Assembly: GCA_910585345.1 (NCBI GenBank)
Contig: CAJUDS010000002.1
Span: 124,001 to 188,000, forward strand
From: an uncultured Lachnospiraceae bacterium
Lineage (GTDB): Bacteria; Bacillota; Clostridia; Lachnospirales; Lachnospiraceae
Length of the DNA stretch: 64,000 nt
Reading direction: 5' to 3'
Program-made: the position numbers and the translations under genes
In this document: positions 8,519-16,391 of the stretch, one piece after another
Numbering within the stretch: position 1 is the stretch's first letter
Layout: each line of letters begins with the position of its first letter
The notes under the pieces: model-generated
Seen by the model: only the letters and a program-made list of their open reading frames with translations
Databases searched by the model: none
What the model was told of the DNA's origin: nothing

Positions 8519-9484
8519 TCACACCCATTTTCTTCTCTCGGCAACCCACCTCAATAAACCTTTCGGCAGGAAAACGATGGGATACACCCTCAGCCACATA
8601 CTTGGATAATACCATGTTTCCCGCAGTAACATCATCCGCCCATGCAGTCTGAATCCGGTTTCCCGCGTCCGCGCCGAAAAAACCAAACCGACCAAAAGCG
8701 TTTTCATATCATGCAAAAAGAGCTCTCTCATCTTTGCTTTATCAAATCCGTTTTTTACCCCGCTGCCGAGAAGGAGCCTTTTGTATTCCCGTACCCATAC
8801 GCGAAAGATATCATAACCGCCGCCATTATTTACACGGACAGCCACACAGGGAGCAGCCGTAATGATTACTTTTTTTCCTTCGCCCTTCAAAATATCCAAT
8901 ACAATATGTGCATGGATAAAATTCGTCCCTATATATGATTCTGCATTGGCAATCTTCATAAAAGACTCTTTTTTGATAATAATACCCGAAAGAAACGTAA
9001 TATACGCGCCGATATAATCCATGTATTTCGTTTTCTCGCAGGTAATGAGGTCGTCTTTTAAAACAATTCTCGGACAGTCCGCACAGACAGCGTCTTTTTG
9101 CTCAAAATCGACGGTATTTAAATGGATATATTCCGGCTGCTCCTTTCTAATTAAATCCAGTATGTGTTTCACTGCGCCGGGCATAAGCAGGTCGTCATCT
9201 GACAGCCAGTGAACATACTTACCCTTAGCTCTTTCCAGGCACTTCAGGAAGTTTGCATCCGGTCCTATATTTTCTTTGTTACGATGATAGGTGACTCTGC
9301 CTTCATACTCTTTCATCATATTTTGCGTGCCGTCTGTCGAAGCATTATCGCATACAAGCACTTCGACGCACTCCTGCGCCTGTTTTAACACACTATCTAA
9401 CGTTTCCTTCAATTCCGATTTTCTGTTGTATGTCGGAATCGCAATGGAAAGAACGATACTATTTTCCATACAATCATTTCCCAT
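8519..9484 (-). CDS. GT2 family glycosyltransferase (RfbV/abequosyltransferase-like)
   Basis: A 321-residue GT2. SIAIPTYNRKSELKETLDSV opens the catalytic domain, VLVCDNASTDGTQN follows, then HRNKENIGPDANFLKC and HWLSDDDLLMPGA with the acidic metal site. The NxGPDxNF and SDDD pattern is that of RfbV/WbaV-type enzymes, which in Salmonella transfer the CDP-derived sugar abequose. Here it directly precedes the CDP-glucose dehydratase gene on the transcript, so it may use the sugar made from that pathway; this is inference from position. An alternative start lies at 9469 (MENSIV). No membrane helix is evident. Confidence 0.85.
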   Translation of the reverse strand: MGNDCMENSIVLSIAIPTYNRKSELKETLDSVLKQAQECVEVLVCDNASTDGTQNMMKEYEGRVTYHRNKENIGPDANFLKCLERAKGKYVHWLSDDDLLMPGAVKHILDLIRKEQPEYIHLNTVDFEQKDAVCADCPRIVLKDDLITCEKTKYMDYIGAYITFLSGIIIKKESFMKIANAESYIGTNFIHAHIVLDILKGEGKKVIITAAPCVAVRVNNGGGYDIFRVWVREYKRLLLGSGVKNGFDKAKMRELFLHDMKTLLVGLVFSARTRETGFRLHGRMMLLRETWYYPSMWLRVYPIVFLPKGLLRWVAERRKWV

Positions 9485-9500
9485 TATTCTCTGTTTTCAT

Positions 9501-10094
9501 TTATAACTGTTTTAAAACTTTAGCCGGAATGCCGCCAATTACCGCACGCTCCGGCATAGAATGCGTGACAACAGCATTGGCTCCGATAATACAGTCATCC
9601 CCAATCGTTACACCCGGCATAATACATACATTACTGCCTATCAGAACATGATTGCCAATCTTAACGCCGCCTTTCGAATACAGCTTTCTCTCCCTCGGCA
9701 TCAGCGCGCTGCTTTCGGTGTTCCCATGCAGATGATCGGTAATAAAGACATTCCTTCCCATCATAACGCCGTCCCCGATTATGATGCTGGCAATACAGGT
9801 AATATAACAGTCGCTGTTCATGGAAACGTCACTGCCGATCGAAATATGGGGATGCATTTTTACTCCCCTGTATTCGTCCCACGCATCGATCTTCACCCGT
9901 TCATCCGCCTGAAAGCCGCTTCCGATTGCGATATAGTTTTCTCCGTGAAACAATGTGCTTCGCGGAAAAGAACAGTTTTCTCCCAAATGCATCAATTTGC
10001 ATGAAACGCTTTTTTTATACAAATACTGATCAGCCGACTGATACTTTTCCCTAAGCCATTCCTTCAGCTTCCAAAATAACAATACTATTTTCAT
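9501..10094 (-). CDS. Left-handed beta-helix acyltransferase (hexapeptide repeat; WcaF/maltose acetyltransferase type)
   Basis: A 197-residue protein whose second half consists of hexapeptide repeats (IGDGVMMGRNVFITDH; IGNHVLIGSNVCIMPG; IGDDCIIGANAVV), the fold of sugar O- or N-acetyltransferases using acetyl-CoA. The loop DHLHG holds the likely catalytic His, and the ending IGGIPAKVLK is the standard signature of the group. It overlaps the WbsX-like gene by four bases (ATGA) and so is translationally coupled to it. It probably acetylates a sugar of the repeating unit in the cytoplasm; whether the target is a hydroxyl or an amine is not visible. Confidence 0.88.
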   Translation of the reverse strand: MKIVLLFWKLKEWLREKYQSADQYLYKKSVSCKLMHLGENCSFPRSTLFHGENYIAIGSGFQADERVKIDAWDEYRGVKMHPHISIGSDVSMNSDCYITCIASIIIGDGVMMGRNVFITDHLHGNTESSALMPRERKLYSKGGVKIGNHVLIGSNVCIMPGVTIGDDCIIGANAVVTHSMPERAVIGGIPAKVLKQL

Positions 10095-11227
10095 CGTTTT
10101 TTATCATTCTCTTCCTCTTCCACCGCTTTTCTGATTTCGTCAAGCCACTGACAGGCATACGTTTCATCCGGCTCCATATATGCGCCTTCCGCCCATTCAT
10201 TCCACGCCGTAATAAAGATATACTCTTTCTGGTCATTCCCGCATTTTTTTACCAGCTCTTTAAAATAAGCGCCAAATACATCCGGTTTTGCGCCAAGATG
10301 CACCTCTCCGTTGCCGCCCCGCCTCGGCGTATCATCATAGCCAACGTAAGCGCCGGGAAAAATATTGTCCTCTTTGTTATAAGAAGATATGATCCTTTTC
10401 CATACTCTGGCAAAATCAAATCTGCGCAAATGACGCCCTGTTATTCTTTTTTCGATACCGCCAAAATAACATTCCCATGCGGATTTTAACTTCATATGGA
10501 ATAACCGCGTATAACTTGGTTCATACCGGACCATTCCTTTTACAAACTTACAGTCCGAAATCATGCAATTGGTTGACAGCACGTAAAGCCCGCCAAAACC
10601 GTTTTGTCTGGCAAGTTCATCCCAGTATGCCAGCATAGCGTCCAGACATTCTATATTCTGCGCCTTATAAATTAAAAAAACAGGCATTTCGTCGATCTTA
10701 ATATATCTCTCGTCCTTAAAAAAGGGCAGTAAATACGCAAAATGCTCTTTCCAGTCTTCTCTGTTGCCGTAATCCTGCTCCATAAGAACGCTCTCGCCCT
10801 TTTGATCGGATGCCATTAACTCCTTATCTCTGATCTCATTCCAGTCATTTCCTTCAAGATTGCTCCACGTGCGAATCCACGGTTCATTCGCCCACGAAAA
10901 GCAAAAGTGAATATCGATCTCTTTCCATCTGAGCAGATTTTCCGCCGGCTTTTCCAACAGTTTTTTCCCGTCTTTAAAATAATAGTGATACATGCAGAAC
11001 CCATAAATGCGATACTGTTTCGCCAAATCTGCCTGCCACCGCATCGTGTCCTTTTCAAGCAGATTGTAATAATTCTGATCCAACGGCGCCCTCGGCTGCC
11101 GATGACCTGCGTACAGAGCCTTTGCTTTTCTTACGCTCGTCCACTCTGTAAATCCTTTTCCCCACCATCTGTTATTTTCTTCCGTCTCGTGAAACTGCGG
11201 CAAATAAAAAGCAATTGGTTTAATCAT
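10091..11227 (-). CDS. WbsX-like / glycoside hydrolase 99-like domain protein
   Basis: A 378-residue protein of the WbsX family (PF14307), placed with GH99-like domains. IAFYLPQFHETEENNRWWG, GFTEWTSVRKAKALY, GHRQPRAPLD and FCFSWANEPW are its diagnostic stretches, and ITAWNEWAEGAY near the end is the last one. Members are found in O-antigen and capsule loci, alone or fused to glycosyltransferases; their reaction is not settled. It overlaps genes on both sides by four bases, so it is an integral member of the operon. ATG at 11227 gives the complete family N-terminus. Confidence 0.9.
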   Translation of the reverse strand: MIKPIAFYLPQFHETEENNRWWGKGFTEWTSVRKAKALYAGHRQPRAPLDQNYYNLLEKDTMRWQADLAKQYRIYGFCMYHYYFKDGKKLLEKPAENLLRWKEIDIHFCFSWANEPWIRTWSNLEGNDWNEIRDKELMASDQKGESVLMEQDYGNREDWKEHFAYLLPFFKDERYIKIDEMPVFLIYKAQNIECLDAMLAYWDELARQNGFGGLYVLSTNCMISDCKFVKGMVRYEPSYTRLFHMKLKSAWECYFGGIEKRITGRHLRRFDFARVWKRIISSYNKEDNIFPGAYVGYDDTPRRGGNGEVHLGAKPDVFGAYFKELVKKCGNDQKEYIFITAWNEWAEGAYMEPDETYACQWLDEIRKAVEEEENDKKR

Positions 11228-12279
11228 TCATTAGCCCCTTCTATTATTTCCAGAAATTTCGAAGAATTGATTCCCCAGTCAAATTCCCGCACTTTCTTCA
11301 ATGCGTTTGTAACAAGGCAAATTCTCCCGGCGTCATCTTGTAACAGCCGCAGTATACCGTTTTTAATGGCCTGTGTATCTTTCACCGGGCAGACGACTGC
11401 CGTCTCATCCGCAATCGCAAAATCCCGCACGCCGCCGCAGTCCGTGGTGACAACCGCCGCCCCGCATGCCATAGCCTCCATCGGCGGAAGCCCCCAGCCC
11501 TCATACAAACTGGTACATACAAAAACACTTGCCCGGTTATAGATCTCCTTAACGATAAAATCCTGCTGCGGATTTTCATAATATTCCATCCATGCCGGCA
11601 GTGACGACGGACGCTTTTCTTTTCCAAACAGCACTGTTCGTATATTGGAAACCTCTTTTTTAACTTCCTCCAGCGCTTTAATTCCGTAAGAGCTTCCCTT
11701 GCATTCCACAGAAGAATACATCATTGCAATACACGCATCCCTTTTCTCATAATCGGCAGTCACGCGGTATACTTTTTGATCAAGGGCGTTCGGGATATAA
11801 AACAGGTCGGAAACGCCCGCCTCGCGGCCTATGCTCAGCAAATACTTGGAAATGACTATCTTCGTCATATGATACTTCCATGTCCGTAAAACCTTTTCCG
11901 CACTGTCCGCCCATATTTCAAAACCCTGGATTAAATACAATTTCTTTCCTTTTCGGGATGAATATTTATTTAGATACTTTGAAGTTTCATAGGCCGTCGC
12001 AATGGTAGCGTCGGCATCCGGAATATTTTTTTCACGAAGCGAACCTGTGTAGATTCGGTTTACACCTTTTGCAAACGGAAACCATTCCGTTTTCGTATTT
12101 CTTTCATGCCACGTCCCCCATAGTGCCCCCAGATTATGATATCCCTTTGTGCAGTACGCCGCATGTACGATATTTACCGTATGTCCCTGTCTGACAAACT
12201 CGTTTGCATACGTATAGGCAACTCTGAAACCGCCCGACGGTTGATAACCGTAATGCGGCAGCAAAAAATTAATTACCAT
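11224..12279 (-). CDS. GT4 family glycosyltransferase (WsaF-like opening)
   Basis: A 351-residue GT-B transferase. It opens MVINFLLPHYGYQPSGGFRV, with a substrate loop rich in glycine, and carries the donor-site motif EGWGLPPMEAMACG, the E-x7-E pattern of retaining GT4 enzymes; TTDCGGVRDF follows. LYLIQGFEIWADS is reminiscent of WsaF-type rhamnosyltransferases, though that is only a resemblance. The ATG at 12279 has GGAG nine bases upstream, whereas the slightly longer start at 12294 would be TTG. It overlaps the WbsX-like gene by four bases. Confidence 0.88.
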   Translation of the reverse strand: MVINFLLPHYGYQPSGGFRVAYTYANEFVRQGHTVNIVHAAYCTKGYHNLGALWGTWHERNTKTEWFPFAKGVNRIYTGSLREKNIPDADATIATAYETSKYLNKYSSRKGKKLYLIQGFEIWADSAEKVLRTWKYHMTKIVISKYLLSIGREAGVSDLFYIPNALDQKVYRVTADYEKRDACIAMMYSSVECKGSSYGIKALEEVKKEVSNIRTVLFGKEKRPSSLPAWMEYYENPQQDFIVKEIYNRASVFVCTSLYEGWGLPPMEAMACGAAVVTTDCGGVRDFAIADETAVVCPVKDTQAIKNGILRLLQDDAGRICLVTNALKKVREFDWGINSSKFLEIIEGANE

Positions 12280-12300
12280 TCTTCCGTTCTCCAAATACTT

Positions 12301-13179
12301 TTATAATCCGCTGTCCTTCATCTCCCGGATAAGAATCCCCAGGGAATACGCTCCGTTTTTATACTCAAACTCTTTTTTCCTCCGCCTTGTTCTGAAAGCC
12401 ATATCTGTCGATACATCTTCCAAATGTCTGATGCGGAGCTTTTTCGAATATAAACTTTTAAGACGGTGCTTTTTCAGCCGCGTATAAAGCAATTCTTCTT
12501 CCCCATACATAAATGTCCTGTCGTCAATGCCGTCAAAACGCTTCACATATTCCGGGGTAAAGATCAGACAGCAGCCTTCCAGAACGACGTCCTCTACGCT
12601 GCCTTCCCTTTCGTCGATTGGAAAATACGCCCTTATTTCCTTTTTGAATATCTTCCGCAGCATCTTTGGGAAAACTGCCATATCTATCCCTACATGAATC
12701 ATGGCGCTCGCAATCTGCAGACGCAGCCTCTCCCCCTGATACATCCTGACAGTACCCAGTCTTCTGGCATTTACGGTTATGCTGCCGTCTGCGGACACAA
12801 TCTGCGGCCCTATGACGGCGCAGTTTGTGTTCTCGTATTCCTCCACAACACACCGCATAAAATCCCTCTGCTCCAGGATCGTATCATTATTCATCATGCA
12901 GATAAAATCACACGGTACATTTTTTTTCGCGTAGCAAAAACCGATATTATTGCCCCTTGCAAATCCCAGGTTATCGGGATTGATCAGAACGGTAATCGTA
13001 TCATACTCTTTGTAACGGGCCTCTAACCGTTCACCGCTTCCATTGTTGGAACCGTTGTCAACTATTATAATGGAAAAATTTGTAGTGTCAACATTTCGCA
13101 AAACCGAGTTGACACATCTCTCTGTCATTTCAAAGGTTAAATAATGAAGAATCAAAAATACAATGTTGTAATTTCCCAT
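12301..13179 (-). CDS. GT2 family glycosyltransferase (rhamnosyltransferase-like)
   Basis: A 292-residue GT2. VFLILHYLTFEMTERCVNS opens the domain, then IIIVDNGSNNGSG, NPDNLGFARGNNIGFCYA and ICMMNNDTIL. The NxGFAxGNN sequence before NND is typical of WbbL/RfbN-type rhamnosyltransferases, and VVLEGCCLIFTPEY with the EEELLYTRLKKH region completes the pattern. The sugar is not proven. It abuts the GT4 gene upstream (stop and start are adjacent) and is followed six bases downstream-side by the unused TTG region of the next GT4. The C-terminus is basic and may bind the membrane surface. Confidence 0.87.
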   Translation of the reverse strand: MGNYNIVFLILHYLTFEMTERCVNSVLRNVDTTNFSIIIVDNGSNNGSGERLEARYKEYDTITVLINPDNLGFARGNNIGFCYAKKNVPCDFICMMNNDTILEQRDFMRCVVEEYENTNCAVIGPQIVSADGSITVNARRLGTVRMYQGERLRLQIASAMIHVGIDMAVFPKMLRKIFKKEIRAYFPIDEREGSVEDVVLEGCCLIFTPEYVKRFDGIDDRTFMYGEEELLYTRLKKHRLKSLYSKKLRIRHLEDVSTDMAFRTRRRKKEFEYKNGAYSLGILIREMKDSGL

Positions 13180-14391
13180 CTATTTTTCACCCTTTTTCGT
13201 CTTTTTGGTATTCCCGCACCCATTTTCTCCGGAACCTAAAACACTATAATACAATTTTTCTATTTCTTCCGTATTACTATGCGAAGTAAACCGGCCCGAA
13301 GCCTTTGCAAACGCCTTTTCTCCCATTGTCCTGATCTGCGAACGGTCAGTCAGAAAGATTTCCATCTTTGCCGCCAGATCCTTATAGTTTCCATTCTCAA
13401 ACAATACGCCGTCAATCCCATCGCTGATCAATTCCGGGTTTGCGCCAGAGTTTGAACCGATCACCGGCATCCCGCCGAGCATGGCTTCTATCGTTACCCT
13501 GCCGAACGCTTCTCTGTTAGAAGCGACGATCTCTACATCCGCTTTTTCCCTCAGTCCATGCATATCGGCTACTCTGCCAAGCATGACTGCTGTGCCGGAG
13601 AGATTCGCGTCAATAAATGCCTGCAATTCCTTCGTATACCGTTTGGAATCCGACATACTCGATGTAGAACCCGCAAGCCAAATCTCAAACTGACCGTATT
13701 GATCTTTCAGTTCTTTTGCCGCCCGCAGAAGCAGCATCTGTCCTTTATTTCTTGCCAGATTGCCCGAGATTAGAAAAATCACTTTTTCTTTCGGCGGATA
13801 GTCTTTGTATATAATATAGTCTTTCGGCAGCCCGTCATACACAAGCCGGCTCTTTTGCTGGTCTGCATACTTACGAAAATGTCCATACAGGCATTTTGAA
13901 ATAAACAGAAATCTGTCCGTACAGAGATTCATATCGCTCCATGCTTTTTTTTTCCCTCTTAAATATTCCAGATTATAATCCGCATCTCCAAATTCCCGTA
14001 TATGCCATACATGTCTGCAATGAAGCTTTTTCGCCAGCTTTGCGCCAAAATCAGTCACACCTGAATTCGTGTGAATTACATCTGGTTTTTTGCCCTTCAG
14101 AAGATGACGCACATAGCAAACCTGCAGAGGCTCCAGCAAATACAACAGACGGAAACAGGCTTTCATAACAGGATTCCAATCGGACGGCATCTGTATCCAG
14201 GCAAAAAATACCGCATAAAAAGGGATATTCCTTTTTTTTAATTCCTCTGCCAGCGGGCAGTGGGAAGTGGGAATTACGACACGGATTTTATGCCCTTTCT
14301 CCGCCATTTCATCAATCATCGTAAGAAGCGCTAAGGTAGCGCCTCCCAGCTTTCTTTCATGCGCTATATATAATATGTTTAACGGCTTCAT
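13180..14391 (-). CDS. GT4 family glycosyltransferase
   Basis: A 403-residue GT-B enzyme. NILYIAHERKLGGATLALL has the glycine-rich acceptor loop, VIHTNSGVTDFGAKLA lies in the N-terminal domain, VIFLISGNLARNKGQ starts the C-terminal domain and EAFGRVTIEAMLGGMPVIG carries the E-x7-E donor motif. The final 20 residues are lysine-rich. AAGGAGCGATC before the ATG at 14391 is a strong ribosome site. Donor and acceptor cannot be assigned. It is in line with GT2 genes on both sides. Confidence 0.9.
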   Translation of the reverse strand: MKPLNILYIAHERKLGGATLALLTMIDEMAEKGHKIRVVIPTSHCPLAEELKKRNIPFYAVFFAWIQMPSDWNPVMKACFRLLYLLEPLQVCYVRHLLKGKKPDVIHTNSGVTDFGAKLAKKLHCRHVWHIREFGDADYNLEYLRGKKKAWSDMNLCTDRFLFISKCLYGHFRKYADQQKSRLVYDGLPKDYIIYKDYPPKEKVIFLISGNLARNKGQMLLLRAAKELKDQYGQFEIWLAGSTSSMSDSKRYTKELQAFIDANLSGTAVMLGRVADMHGLREKADVEIVASNREAFGRVTIEAMLGGMPVIGSNSGANPELISDGIDGVLFENGNYKDLAAKMEIFLTDRSQIRTMGEKAFAKASGRFTSHSNTEEIEKLYYSVLGSGENGCGNTKKTKKGEK

Positions 14392-14435
14392 GATCGCTCC
14401 TTCCCTGCCACGGCCAGACTCTACATCCGATGTCT

Positions 14436-15317
14436 CTATCCCTGTAATTCATTGGATTTTTCGCCCTTCTGATAAAAATGTTCGAGTAATCCGGCTATCC
14501 ACCCAGGCCAGAACTTGCAAAACATTTCGTAATCTTCCCGTTTTCTTCTGTCGTCGGCAATCATAGCCGAAGTTTCGGATTCCTCATGGATTCTATGTGC
14601 CATCAACACATGATCAATGTACACAAACCCGCCCTTCCTGCGTGAAATTTTCTCCCATGCCTGCCAGTCTAAGTCGCTTCGGTAGCCCGTCTCAAATATC
14701 GGCAGCCTTAAATTTTCTTTTACATAAGTTACGGAAGGACAACAGATCGGAGAACCCAAAGAAAGTATTCTTCTTCTTACAAACCTTTTCTCCCACAAGA
14801 AACGAATTTTCAACGGACTCAGCATAAAACGTTTCACATGCAATAGTCTATTGGATAAAACAATGTCGTTCTCTCTCTTTTCCGCGTAATCCGTAAACAA
14901 AATCAGGGGATGCCGCGCCCGATTTGCATAGTTCAGTATAGATTCACAGTACCCCTCAAAATAAATATCATCCTGATGCGCAATCGTAACGAGCGGCGTA
15001 GACGCCTGACTGACCGCATAATTCCAGTCTTCGGCAATACCTTTCCCCCTCACCGGGTTACTATAACATGGAAGGCCATATTTTTCTGCCATTTTGCGGA
15101 TGTAATCATTATCTGTTGAAGTAACAATGATCCGGTTAGAGGAAACCGTCTGGCGCATGAGAGAAGCAAGACATTCTTCCAAATAGGGGCTCTCTTTGTA
15201 AGCGCATACTGCAAATGTATGGTCGCCTGCCGCAAATCTGTTTTTCAATTTATTTCTCCGGGAAACCTCTGTCCTCACTGCTGTTTTCTCACTGCTCTGC
15301 ATTGTTTTGTATTTCAT
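14436..15317 (-). CDS. GT2 family glycosyltransferase
   Basis: A 293-residue GT2. After a basic N-terminal tail of about 30 residues it reads FAVCAYKESPYLEECLASL, IIVTSTDND and VTIAHQDDIYFEGY, where HQDD is the metal-binding acidic site. Such HQDD enzymes occur in capsule loci. The ATG at 15317 lies inside the end of the DUF2304 gene (29-base overlap); a later ATG at 15302 is possible but has no better ribosome site. It ends about 44 bases before the next GT4 gene. Sugar unknown. Confidence 0.85.
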   Translation of the reverse strand: MKYKTMQSSEKTAVRTEVSRRNKLKNRFAAGDHTFAVCAYKESPYLEECLASLMRQTVSSNRIIVTSTDNDYIRKMAEKYGLPCYSNPVRGKGIAEDWNYAVSQASTPLVTIAHQDDIYFEGYCESILNYANRARHPLILFTDYAEKRENDIVLSNRLLHVKRFMLSPLKIRFLWEKRFVRRRILSLGSPICCPSVTYVKENLRLPIFETGYRSDLDWQAWEKISRRKGGFVYIDHVLMAHRIHEESETSAMIADDRRKREDYEMFCKFWPGWIAGLLEHFYQKGEKSNELQG

Positions 15318-15684
15318 CTGTATCGTACCGCTCCTGTCTTTCCAGCTCTCGGATGCGATTTTCCAGTCTGGAAATTGTCTGTATCAGCTGCCTGATTTTG
15401 TGATTCTGTCTGGATACGATGGAAGTTAATGACAATAAAATACAGACAATAAAGGCGATCGCCCACACAAACAGGCCGTTCATATTCTCCTGGATCCCGA
15501 TCAGTCCGTTAAGCCACGTCAGGATACCCGGAAACACTACAAGCGCGCCCAATATGCCGCCCGCAAATAACCACAGCAGCGTATATTTTAAAGACAGCGA
15601 TTTGTTTTTTAAGAAAACACACATCATGAAAAAATAAAAAACAACTGCCGTAATTAATGTAATCTGTAACCTGACAGGAAGCAT
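15289..15684 (-). CDS. DUF2304 family small membrane protein
   Basis: A 131-residue protein with three hydrophobic segments (ITLITAVVFYFFMMCVFL; LLWLFAGGILGALVVF; LFVWAIAFIVCILLS) and then a charged coiled-coil-like tail of about 40 residues, the layout of DUF2304 (PF10066). AGGAG stands eight bases before the ATG at 15684; a longer TTG start at 15705 would overlap the gene before it. It follows a GT2 that has no membrane segment of its own by four bases. The pairing of DUF2304 with a dolichol-phosphate-mannose synthase-like GT2 suggests the small protein anchors the enzyme or helps move the lipid-linked sugar; this role is inference. Confidence 0.85.
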   Translation of the reverse strand: MLPVRLQITLITAVVFYFFMMCVFLKNKSLSLKYTLLWLFAGGILGALVVFPGILTWLNGLIGIQENMNGLFVWAIAFIVCILLSLTSIVSRQNHKIRQLIQTISRLENRIRELERQERYDTDEIQNNAEQ

Positions 15685-15688
15685 ATCT

Positions 15689-16390
15689 TTATCTCCTAAT
15701 CCCAAAGCTGAGCCGACATATAAATAATGCCAGAATCACCTTTACCATGTAATAGACGGATTTCCTGAAATTTATCGAACTTTCCCCGGAGAGCCGCTCC
15801 TGCATAATGACAGGCACCTCTTTCACCCTGCCGCGATGCATAACAGCCGCCACAATAGCCTCCGGCTCCGGGTAATCCTGTGGGTAGTCTTTGGCATAAA
15901 TGGAAATAAACCGTTTGTTGACCGCCCTGAAACCGCTTGTCACATCCTTTACCCGTTTCCATGTCAGAAACATAATGATTTTGCTTAACAGGGAAATGCC
16001 CAGTCTCCTGGCGCCCGAAGACTGGAAGCCTTCTTTTTCTATAAACCTGCTTCCGATCACAACATCCGCCTCGTCCGCTTCGATTACCTGCACCATCTTC
16101 TCGATATAACATACGTCATGCTGTCCGTCGCCGTCTATCTGGACTGCCGCATCATATCCGTTTTCCAGCGCATATTGATAGCCGTTCTGCACCGTTCCGC
16201 CGATTCCCAGGTTAATCGGCTGATCCAGAAAACGATATCCTCTCCGCATGCAGATCTCTCTTGTGTCGTCGCTGGAAGCATCATTCACTACAATATAATC
16301 ATACTGCGGACACTTCTCCATCAGATTGTCCACTACCTGCTCAATATTGCCGGCTTCATTATAAGCCGGAATAATTATCAAAACCTTCAT
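15689..16390 (-). CDS. GT2 family, dolichyl-phosphate-mannose synthase-like, without membrane helices
   Basis: A 233-residue GT2: VLIIIPAYNEAGNIEQVV, IVVNDASSDDT, LGIGGTVQNGYQYAL and VQIDGDGQHDVCYI, the last holding the metal site. This is the soluble catalytic core of polyprenyl-phosphate sugar synthases; unlike the GtrB-like proteins at 3,115, 33,310 and 58,829 it has no C-terminal helix pair beyond a short hydrophobic end (VKVILALFICRLSFG). The ATG at 16390 has GGGAG at the right distance and one base separates it from the asnB stop; reading further up to 16498 would overlap asnB. DUF2304 follows at once and probably works with it. Confidence 0.88.
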   Translation of the reverse strand: MKVLIIIPAYNEAGNIEQVVDNLMEKCPQYDYIVVNDASSDDTREICMRRGYRFLDQPINLGIGGTVQNGYQYALENGYDAAVQIDGDGQHDVCYIEKMVQVIEADEADVVIGSRFIEKEGFQSSGARRLGISLLSKIIMFLTWKRVKDVTSGFRAVNKRFISIYAKDYPQDYPEPEAIVAAVMHRGRVKEVPVIMQERLSGESSINFRKSVYYMVKVILALFICRLSFGIRR

Positions 16391-16391
16391 C

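Noticed and set aside
8481..8615. Longer N-terminus for the CDP-glucose dehydratase
   Set aside because: It would overlap the RfbV-like gene, and the ATG at 8480 has the ribosome site and gives the family length and N-terminus.
15289..15317. Overlap of the DUF2304 and GT2 genes as a frameshifted single gene
   Set aside because: Each protein is complete for its family, the families are unrelated, and overlaps are common in this operon.
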